Source: Unio delphinus
Lineage: Eukaryota > Mollusca > Bivalvia > Unionida > Unionidae
Assembly: GCA_029339505.1 (NCBI GenBank)
Contig: JAQISU010000041.1
Coordinates: 4,195,501 to 4,259,500 of the forward strand
Length of the DNA: 64,000 nt
Reading direction: 5' to 3'
Part shown: positions 24,101 through 36,100 of the stretch, piece by piece
Position numbering within the stretch: the stretch's first letter is position 1
Layout: each line of letters starts with the position of its first letter
Notes under the pieces: generated by a model
Database searches by the model: none
What the model saw: the letters and a program-made list of their open reading frames with translations, nothing else
Told to the model about the DNA's origin: nothing
Position numbers and translations under genes: made by a program

Positions 24101-27100
24101 TTGATTTGTTCTTGTTAAATCAATTTGATAACCTCCTTCAACAGCGTCACATATTAAATTTATTGCAATTACCGAAGATATATTTACGTTACCAGGTGCA
24201 ATATGTCTTCCATCTCCGTTTGCTCCATTATTATGTTTAAGAATTACTTCTTGTTGTTGTTTTTTTGTTGCCCATGTATCATAAATGCCCTGAAACCCTT
24301 CATTGATAGTGTCGTTAAGTTTCTCTTGTAAATTATATGGTTCGTATCCTTCAATTTTCCAATCTGGGTTTATTTTTATAATTTCTTTATATTTCATTCC
24401 AAAAGATGTACGTGATATCGGAGAATTTTCATCAGTTATCACATTTATAAATCTTGAATAAAATGTTTTCATATCACTAATAATTTTATTTCCAGTAGCT
24501 ACAACATTAATAAATTCATCTTTAGTGAGTTTACCGGATTTTAATGACGGTAATAATAATTTAAAATCATTATGCATCAGATTGAAATTTCTGGTGATGA
24601 CATCTGGATAGATATCAGTTTCGCCTTTATAGTAGGTATCATCATCATCAGGTATACTATCAGTAAAAAATGGAATTTTAATGCTACCACGTTCAGTTTT
24701 ACGTCTTTTTATAAAATTTATTTGATCAAAATCTTTATAAGTTTTTGCTGGATTATCAGGTCCTATTTCATTAGTAGTATAATCAGATTTTTTAGGTTCT
24801 GGTATATTAAATTTTTCAATAGGTGATTCATTAGGCCAACCTAACACCGTTCTAATACTACTACGATAAATATCTACAGAGTATCCATCTGAGATTGTAA
24901 TTGTTGATGATAATGTAGGTTGATGAACATCAATTACTATTTTTTTTTCTTCATTAGTTATAGATTTTATTTTACGTTCAAATTCGTCTCTGATATCTTC
25001 AATTTCATATGAGCCAGTTGGTAGGTACACAGTTTGCCAGTCTGGAGTACCATCTTCTTTATTTTTATTTGCAAATACTAGTGAATTATTTGGTTGTTGA
25101 TTGCCATATGTTGTAGATCTAATATTAGGCCAACTATTATATACCCGTAATTTGGCTAACGCGAGTTCTCTCACTGGAATTGGAGAGGGAAAATTTACAC
25201 TAAATTCAGGTTTTTTTGATGATATTATAATCGTCTCTGTTTTAATAGGAGTAGTGTTTTCTACTATTTGTTGGAGTAATTCCTGTTGCATTATTATAAA
25301 ATATTTTAGAATTTTTAATTGTAAAATCTAATCAGTATCATATTTTATATTTTCATCATAAATTTCAATATTATAATTTCCTTCTGTTAGGAACATAGTG
25401 TCTTCAAATTTCGGATAATCCGGCCAACCGATTACTGATCTAATACTACTCTGGTAGATGTCAATAACAAATTCCGGGGATATTATAAATATATTTCCAG
25501 GAGATATTATAATCTTTGGTATAAAAATATTTATATTTTCATTAGTAGAATTATCACCTATAACAAGAGATATATTATTATTCAACTGTTTATTAATTTC
25601 CTTCATCGTGTATACTCCGGGCGATATTCCAACGGTATACCACTCAATTGGAGATTTCCAAGAGAAAACAATAGAATTATTTTTTTTGGTTATTTGATAT
25701 TTTGGAGATTCGGTTATTGAGTTCATTATGTATATTATCAGTATTTAATTTCTTCATTAATGAGTTATAACGATCAGTAATATGTGAAAATTCATTCTCA
25801 GTTATTTCATTATCGCTTATCGCCTTAGATAGTAATGTTGTTATCTCAGAATATGTGCTAGTTGTTATATCTAATTTTAATGTATAATCGCGTAATTTAT
25901 GTGAGGAACATGATGAAAGTTTATTTGAAACACCTGTAAAGATACCTGTTAACGTTGTTACCGCAGAAATAACAATTGGAATTACAATTGGAGCTGTCAT
26001 AGTAACAGAAGATAATACTATTCCAGTACCTACAATAATTCCTGATATAGTATAAATAGTTATATCTAACGCAGTAATTCTTCTTTGATATTTTTTCTTT
26101 TTTACTGTATAAGTATTTATAAACTCCTCTAATTGTTGTTGATACTTCAATATTGTGTCATAGCGATATTGAGATGGTGAAATATTAAAATCCTGCGACA
26201 TTATTCAGAAATATTTCATATTTCTATAATTATAATTCAGATACATATTCAAAAACCCATCTTATTTTTGTTCTAACTACGGTGTCACTAACTGATTTAA
26301 TAGTAACACTAATTCCATGTGATTCATTATATGAACCTCCTTTTTCTGGTACATTATCAATAGGTATTAATACTGTATTAAGTCCTTTGTAGTTTATACG
26401 AGAATAATTCACATTAATATCAAAATGATGCTCAGAAGCTACTGAAAATCTATAAATTCCATTAACTCTATTAACATCAAATACTACTACATTAGGGATA
26501 AGACTAAAACTTCCATCTTCTCTTCTTTGATATGTACTCGACCCTTTTTCAACTACATACAAAAGATTTTTAATATAACTCGCCTCATTAGGAATTTTTA
26601 TTTTATCGAGTCTGGGAGCTATTTTAGGAAAATCTTCTTTGACCGCGTCAGTAATTGTTTTAATATCCTGAATAGCCTTAATGTTGTCCTCAATAGATTT
26701 TTTATTGATAGTAATTAAATCTGAAAATGATTTATCTTCACGAACAACACCTATTTGTTTTGTAATGGTAACTATGTCATCTGTAGATTTCTTTAGATTT
26801 GTTGTGATATCCCGAATATCCTTAATGTTGTTCTCAATAGATTTCTTATTAATCGCGAGTGATTCAGAAACTGTTTGAGGGATGTTCCAAACTCCCAGTT
26901 GATTATAAATAGCAGTTATATCATCGGTGAATTTCTTTAATTCTGTTATGATAATCGGAAGAGATTTTGTAATATCATCTGGTTTTATATTTTTTTTACC
27001 TAGAAATTTCTCAATTGCACTATCTGTAACATTAAAATTCCTGCGAAGTGTATCAAATTTAGTTATATGACCATCAAAATCAGTTCTTAATGTTCCTTGA

Positions 27101-30100
27101 TTAGCTATCGCGGCTCTTATATTAACCTCTAATGCGACTATAGTATCGAATTTATCTGAGAAATCTGTAATTTTATAACTTGGTTCAAGTTTACCTTTCT
27201 TAAATACTACAATAGAATCATCATCTGCTGTCGGTTGTTTTGTTAAGAGATCGTCAAGTGATAGATTACTAGATTTTAATTTTCCTTGTTTATCTTGAAA
27301 TACAACTAATTCTCCTGGATCTATACCAACTAAGTTAAAATTATTAGCGAGTTCATCTCTAATTATTTTTTTTACACTATCATCAATAGTTTTATCCTCC
27401 TCCTTCTTCTCTTTACGTGATCTTCCCCAAATATCAACAGACATTATATAAAATCTAAAAGTTTTTAATTCGAGAAAATATTTCTACTACTAGTATATTC
27501 ATTTACTGCTATATGTGGTGGTTTTTTTGATGATGAAATATTTATTAATACATTTAAAACCTCTTTTCCACAGATTGGTGGATCATTTAATTTCTGAGTC
27601 GGTAATGTTGAGTACCAAGTTGGAATCTTAAATTTCTTTATATATTTATAAAATTCAACCGGAGGCGGTAATCCGTATGAATCAAAATAAACAATTCCTC
27701 GCGGATCAATTGCATATCCAACCCAGTGTGTTCCAGGTCCATCACTATTATCTAGATTAATTATACCGGTTTCTGGAATTTGTGGAGTATTAGGTAATTG
27801 ATTTCTCATAAATACACCTCTGAAATGTTTTATTGGATATTTAGTAAATTTAGATTTTTCAACAGCGTCAATTAAATCAAAATTTGACATAGGAATCATA
27901 GATTCCTGTATGAAATTCTTCAAATTTCTTTCTTCAGAATTTTTTACATTGGTCGTCCTAATCGAAGACCCTTTCCGGTTGGTGGTCGTCCTAGTCTTAG
28001 TCCCTTTCCTCTTTTTTTTTGTCCTACTCCTTGTCCAGTTGCCTTTTTCAGAGCAATTCCGGCAGCTGTCCCAACAGCTCCGAGAGCTGCGGCTTTTGCA
28101 ATTGCTGGTGCAGCGGCGGCAATCAACGCTGGAATCGCAGCAAATAGTGGAAATATACCACCAGTTTTAATCATATTAGCAATTGCCCCCTTAGAAAGTT
28201 CAAGCTGAACACCTTTCTTATTTTTAACTGCATCATTTAAATTTTTTACTTGTCGATCTGTCAGTGATAACTTATGTGTTCCTCCACTCAACTGTGCTAG
28301 TTTTAATGTTATTGTAGTTCCACATTCTTTTGCAGATTTTGATTTTAATTTCTTTACTTGACCCTCGGTCAGTGATACATTTACAGTGTTATATGGCATT
28401 TATTGTAAAACATATTGTAATTTTTAATTGTAAAAATTCTTGATGAATTTTTAAAGATTTTCCACTGGTGCATCAATTAGTCTCATTCTTCCACCAACTC
28501 CTTCAAGTAACATTGATTTATCACTTAAAATTATAGCTACCGCCCTATAATTAACACCAGCAGCTGGTGCTATACGAGCCCGGAAATATATATCAATGAG
28601 AGATTGTTTCATCATATCAAGATGTGTCAACGAGAAGTAATAGATCGGATATAAACTCTTGAAATCTAATTGTGATATTTGCAGACCAGTATCAACATTT
28701 TGATCACGACTCATAAATGATAGTAATCGATGATAAACTCTAGCAATATTATTTTCTTCATAATTTAGTTGTATTTCTTCAGTTGGTTCTTGTTGGCCAT
28801 TTATTCTTAGTGATACTTCTTTAACTCCAAGTTGATCAAATATCATATGAGAATGTGTTTGATCATTTAATCGATCTCGATTTTGTAATGTAATAAATAT
28901 ATGACGTGGTGCTGAAATTCCACTTTTAGACGCTAGATGCCACGTAAATGTATCAGCAACATTATCTTCTTTAGTATCTGTGGAGACAGTTAGCCAATGT
29001 AGCAGAGTTTTCCCACCTGTTTCCATAAATGATATTAATCTTTGTTCAGCCGCTATGGACGGTGTCATCACAGGCATCCAGAGAGTCAACTTACTCAAAT
29101 TAACTTTACCGTCAGCACCACCGGTACGCCAAATTGCAGCATTATCATCACTTCTCCGTGTCAACGCAATTGTATGTTTTGCTCCGTAAATAACTTTTCT
29201 AACATTTCTACAAAATCCAAATATATGATGGAGCGGAATCGCACAGGAGAATTTTCGTCGTCCACCCTGCAACATTCCTACACGGGTTGCAAATCCTAGA
29301 TTGAAATTTGCGTTATTATTTATAACAACAGGTTCACTTCTATCATCAGCAGCAAAGGCGGTATTATCCAACTTATTCGGGGTTCTTACCATAACTGGGC
29401 TATTATCAGCGTGATTAGATGTATCTTTCGCAAACATCATTGATGGACCGGCTGATCTTGTAAAATCATCTGAGTATCTTGCTAGTCCGAGTATCGTTGT
29501 TGCTACATCAACCTCACGTTCAATAGATTCAATCTCTTTTCCATCTAGAAGATATCGTGCACTTTCAAATAGCGCCATCACACCGTTATTAACAAATCCA
29601 ACTTTAACATTAGCTGCGTAGGGTGTATCGTCAGCTAATACAATTTCTCCCTCAATTTCAATAAACGCTTCACAAGGTAAAAAGTATTTACTTGTATCGT
29701 GAACTTGAAGTTCAATTCGAGCTCGTACTTTAGGATCTATTGCGTGATATGCGAAGAACTGATAATTTCCTACAGAATCATTTTTTAACACCGGGGCATC
29801 TATGTCAAATGCGGGATCATTTTGTTGTTTAAACATTATATAAAAATATATGAAATTTTAATTGTAAAATTCTAAAGAATTTTTATTTACATTATCTCCG
29901 CCGCCTTCGCCGACTTGTAGTTGAAAGACCACTTCCGGCAACCATATTAGCAATGTTAGAAATATTAGCATTTCCTAGATCCTGAGGAAGATTTTCTAAT
30001 TTTTGTTGTACTATTTCATTAATTACTTTACTAACTGTTGCTGGCATCACAGTAGTGGATGGAAGAACAACAGGTTTTCGTTTTGGTAGTAGAGAAATTA

Positions 30101-33100
30101 TTTTATTCTTTACGGCAGTTAATGCTTTTCCAGTGAGATCTCCAATAGTACCTAGTCCTTTATCCTTAATAACTTCAATAGCTTTCATCCCAGCTTGTTT
30201 AGCAAGAGGTAGAACCTTTGGTGCAATTCTACCAAATAATCCCATAATTGTATTTCCTAATCCATCTCCGTAATATGCCCGATACACTGGGTATCTAGAA
30301 TTTACAACATAAACAGGTTGTGGTTTATCGTGATTATAGTGAATTATCATTATTTAATAAATGTAAAACATTTCTAATTTGGAATTTTAGTCACTGTGAT
30401 AACGAGAATTTTCAACAAGTTCTTCCATAAGTTCTCGATATGTGTGGATATCCATTACACGACCTTGAAATAATCTTCTACAGATATCAGCGGCTTCATT
30501 TGCAACTTCCGGAGAATTATTTCCAGCTCGCTTTCCTCCAATAAGAACCTCTAACCGTGATACATCATTAATAACACTGTTTGGACAAGGACAATTCTCT
30601 GTACTTCCAAAATCTTTTAGATTTTCACCAAAATCTTTTAGATTTTTAATTCCACTACCCTTCTTCATAAATTTATCAATAAAATCATTATACTCCATTT
30701 TTACTTTTCTATTCCTAAAATTATTATAGTTTCTATTTGCTAAAAATACCTTTTCTCCCCAGATTTTTTTACTACTTATTTTCTTTATATAATCTATATT
30801 TAAATAAACACTTCGAGGTTTAAAATTATTCTCAATAAAATTAATTAACTCATCATCATTATCAATATTTCTAATTTCATCTAATGCTTCTTTAGTAAAT
30901 ATTTTTTCATGTGTAAGAGAATCATCAATAGGTTCAGTAACATAAGGTTCATTTGGATCAAATTCTATTGCAGCATTTCCAGGATCAGTGAATTCAGATG
31001 GTTGTGGAATAATACGTTCACGTTCTGCTTCTCGTTGTTCTATCATTTTTTGTTGTTCTTGTATTATATTACTTGGAAGAGCTTTTAGAATATCTGTAGT
31101 TTGTTGTTGAAGTGCTAGTAGATTTTGGGTAGCTTCTATAGTTTTATTGGCTGATTTCTTAAGAGATTCTTTTACATCTCCTGTTGCCGTTATTATAGGT
31201 TTAAATAATTGTTTACTCCCAGTAGTAAAATCATCAATAGCCATCTGTCGTTCTTGAAGTTGGCGTCGTACTGAATCTCTAACTGGGATAAATTTCTTAA
31301 TTGCTGCTAATCTTTCTCTAGCTAGTCTAGTTGTGAGTGATTCAGGAATCATTATATATAAAATTACTTGTAATTTTCAATTAAATTTTAAATTATATAT
31401 ATATATAATGAATAAAAATATCGTCGACGAAATTGTAACGCAACTTAACCGATTACACAAAATTCCGGAGATTAGTGTTGTGGTAGCAGAAAAAAATATC
31501 AACCATTTTAACTCTGACTATCTACTAGATGAATTTCGTAAAATTGAATCAGCACGTGCTAAGGACTATCCAACGTATAGATCAGAGTATCGTGTAGTTA
31601 AAACATTGATACGACAACGTAATATTATAATTTATTATCTTAAAGAATCTGGTAATGATCAGTTGTTAGATGAATTTGTAGAACTTAGCAAACTTATTAA
31701 TCCACTATTAAAAACTATCGGGGATGTATTTGAAGAGGAAAAAAATATATCTCAGTTTGCTGAGCAATTTGATAATAGTTATATGTGAAAATTACTCAGC
31801 AATTTTTAATTCTAAAGAAGTTTATTTTTTTTACCTCAAATAAAACGAGACTCTAGTATCAAAATTATCGGAATATGATGATGAAATTATACCTTCAGCA
31901 CATCGTCTTACAGATGTAGGATCAATATTAAAAAACTTAGCGGCTGAGTTTATTGAAGGAAAATCTGTAATTTCGTTATTATAAAAAGCAATTACCGGTC
32001 TTGGAATACGATTTTTATTTGCAGCAGGGTTTATATTAAGATTGTTTTCACTAGGAGTCACGATTCGTAAATTATCGATATGATTATTTAACTTATTTCT
32101 ATCAATATGATCCACCACATATCCAGCTGGAATTTCTCCGATAAAAGTCTCGACAATAAATCGATGAACGTAACAATTTTTTTGTTTTCCTTCTAGTGAA
32201 GATACCATAATATGTAAATAACCCATATTATTAACACAACCAATTTCTTTCCTTCGTTGTCGATGTCGGATGGTTCCATCTCGGGACGCCTCGTAGTTAA
32301 CGTAAATCGGGTGTGGGCGGTATTCGTTCGTCATTTATTCTATATAGGTTTTTATTTGTTTAAATGTTATTTCATCTAGGTTTGTTTATGTAGTCTTCTG
32401 GAGTCTGAATAACTGGAGTTCTATGATTTACGTGAGTGTACACATCATAATATCTTTTTAATTCCCTATATTTTTTTCCTCCGTGCTCTAGACATAATTG
32501 GGTTTTACCACGAACCCCTACACCACACACAATACATGGTTTAGGTCCTGTACTTCCTCGTCGAATTAATACTTGATGTTGTCCGCAGTATTCTCTTTTC
32601 GATTTTTTATTACACGTATCGGTCGAGCCGATTAGCAACCACTTACAACTATACATTATATAACTACGCATATATTTAATTAAATTTTAAACAATTGTTT
32701 TAATTAATTTTTTGAATTAGATATTTGCTTTAATATAATGAGTAAAAATTATTTCTCACTTGATGCAAGATCTGGATTATCGTTAAGAGGATTTAATAGA
32801 GACCTTAAAAAACTAAAAAAACTCGCTATGAAGGAATTTAGGAAAGATGGTGCAGAACACATGTATAGTAGTTACCGAATAACTAGAGAGAGACTTTATG
32901 ACGGCACAATAGATATAGTTCGTTCGATGAATATAATATCGTTGTTAGATAATTACAGATATTATATTAAAGTGAAATGGTTAAAATATAATGATGAAAC
33001 CGGTGAATGGACTATACAAAATAATAATCGTCCGATAATGAAAAATGGGAGAAATGTAATATTTAGTCGTGATATGGATCCTGGAGTGTTAGTTGGAATT

Positions 33101-36100
33101 GACAGTAATTATTATAACCGAGCTTATCCGGAAATTGTTGTGATGTATGGGTTATATAGAATTCATGTAGACATTGATCATAATAGAATATATCCAATGA
33201 GAAAATCATCACAAAATTTGAACTGCGTTGCAGAACGTGTTATGGAACATTTTAAAAATAATTCGCGAGGAAATGGATTAACTAAACAACGTGAAGAAAA
33301 AATAATGATTTGGGGGAAGACAGTAAAGGAAGGAGCTACAATTAGTGATGTCGCCAGGTTGGAAACATCTTTAAAATATCCAATTATCGTAAAATCGTTA
33401 ACAGGAGAAATATTAAAAGATTGTAAATATAAAAAAAATAAATTACCCCCAATTGAGATTATTGATCATAATGGCCACGCTTGGAACTCTAGTATTACTG
33501 AGTTCCCTAAAAAAAAGATTGTGAAATATATAGAAGGAAATATATTTGATGTAATTAAGGATCTTCATAAAGACGATCCCACAGGAGTTTGGTTATTTAA
33601 GAGCGATGAAGATCCCGAGATGGATTTTGACCAATTTGTGAGAAATAATGGTGAATTATACCGGACTGAAGAATTAAATAATCGTATGAAGAATGTTACA
33701 AAGGATTTTGTTGATGAATTCGATGAAAACCTATTATGTAATTCTTTTACTGTACCATCCGTAACAGCTCATTATGCTAAAAAAATAAATTCTTGGAAAA
33801 AAACACCTAAGGAATTATTGGATGATATAAAATCAAGTTGTGTTGAGTACGGACATGGTGGATTGTGGAATACTAGATATAATACTAGTAATTTAATTTC
33901 CGCAGATATGAACGCTAGTTATCCAGGAGGTTTTTTAGGAATGGGAGAATGCGCCGAATATTTTAAACGTTTTGGTCATCCTACAGATGAGATGACACGA
34001 GTTTCGATTAATGGGGATTTACCTGGAACTGCTAGTGGAAACGCTAGCGTTTCTAGTTCTAATTTTGATTTAACTGGATTTGCTAAGGTTGTTGGTTTTC
34101 AACTTCGAGATGGATTACATCCTTGTAGTTATCTATGGCTCGGTAAACATATGTCTGAGAAAGGTTGGATGTCAATAACGTTATTACGATGGATGAGAGA
34201 GAGTGGAATGTTAACTATGTTAAAGGTTAGTGAAGCAATAATTAGTTATAACTCTCAAAAAGATGTTTGGTTACCTAAACCGGATTTAAGGAGAGAAATT
34301 GAGAAGGTGAAAGAAAAATTTCCAGAATACAACGAAGAAAAAATTATAGAAACCGCTAAACAGATGTATTACGGAAGAGAAAAATCAGCTAAGGACCTAG
34401 GAAGAAAAATAATAGGAAAATTTACTCAGGGAGGAAAATTTAATAATACTAGAATCTCTTCTAGATTGATAATTGATCCAACTGAAGAAAAAATCATTAT
34501 GAAACATCTCATTGACACCAATAGATTTGTAACGAGTTATAAAGAGAGATTATCTAACGGAGAAGAATATGGTACTGTTATAGTCTATAATGATGGAGAA
34601 AGCGCTCAGAATTCACATTTAAGATCTTCTTTGTTAGCTTATACAAGTATTAATTTATTCTCTATGATAAATAGATTTCCAGATATCGCTGTAAGAGTCG
34701 CCACAGACTCCATGTATTTTGATAAAAAACATCTTGATAAAATTAAACCGTATTTAAGTGAAAGCGGTGAATGGGGAACCTGGAGAATTAAAAAAGAACA
34801 ATTACATCATTATAATCATCACGTAGATGTTAAAATACTTGATAGTTATCGAGGAAAAAATATTGAAAACGAGGTTTCTAATGCTCCATCTGTATTTGAT
34901 CCGATAACTCGTTATAAGTTAATTTACTTGAATGGTTGCGGTGGAAGTGGAAAGACTGAAAGAGTTATTAGATTATATAAAGATAGAAATGCTAGTATAA
35001 TAGCGCTAACACCTACTCACGCGTTAGCAAAATCCTTGAAAGAACGAGGAATTAATGCCAAAACTTATCATAGCTTTTTTAGGTGGAAAGGTGATAAATG
35101 GACTCCTGAAAGAATGGGTAATAAATTTATTCCCAAAATTATTCTCTGGGATGAAATATGTACAGTATCATTAGATATATTAAAACAATTTCTAAGTTGG
35201 TTACGTATAAAAAATACTAAAATAATATTTTGTGGCGATGATGGTCAACCACCACCATTTGTTGGAAAATCACCACATGAATGGTTAAGGGCTAATGTTG
35301 ATTATTACGAAGAAATCACAGATGATTATAGATCATTAGATGATGAAATAAAGAATTTAAAATCTAGAATCAGACGAAAACCTGATCACGAGCAGTGTAG
35401 AATTCTCAGAGAAGTTATTAAAGAAACATTAGAAGATGATTTTTGGGAATCTTGGAAACCAACTGATATAGTATTTTCGAGTTTAAAAATAACTCGAGAT
35501 GATATTCAGAGACGATTATTTGAGATACATAAAAAGAAATTTCCTAATGAAAAAGTACCACTATGTTATAGACCGTCTGATACAAGAAAACAAAATATTG
35601 ATGTTGAGATTCCAGGTGGTGGTACTGAGAATTTAGTGTTAAATGATATTGCACATGTTAATATTGATGTAGTTGAAGAAGCGTTACAAGCTAAAAACTC
35701 ACCCTGGTTATTAGGATACGCCGCCACAATACACTCTTCACAAGGATTAACTATTGAGGATAAAATCATCTGGATTGTAGATAACCGTATTGAATGGTCT
35801 AATTTAGTTTATTTAGCGGTATCTAGAGCTAGACGAATAAATCAATTGAGAAGAATTATAATTGGCGATCTAACTAATTTTTCGTGGCGGTAATTGAGTG
35901 TCGTGTGGGATAACTTGTAGTTGTTCGCGTGTAAATCCTCGCTGAGGTGCAGATGAATCTAATCTATAGATTGCTGGTCTAGAAACATTAATGTTTCTGG
36001 AATAAGATCGTGTCGATGATGATATTTTATGTGTAGTGATACTCCAGATAGGATCAGTGGCTCTTGCGCCACCACCTTCGAGTTCACCTGGCTCATATAA

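Noticed and set aside
24028..25331. Plus-strand frames opposite the candidate minor capsid gene
   Set aside because: Shadows of a 464-residue minus-strand gene with clear start context and paralogue.
28980..29299. Plus-strand frames opposite the major capsid gene
   Set aside because: Shadows of the 461-residue capsid frame.
31333..31407. N-terminal extension of the 31,408 gene to an upstream in-frame start
   Set aside because: It would overlap the divergent gene's start region and lacks the TATATA context that directly precedes the ATG at 31,408.
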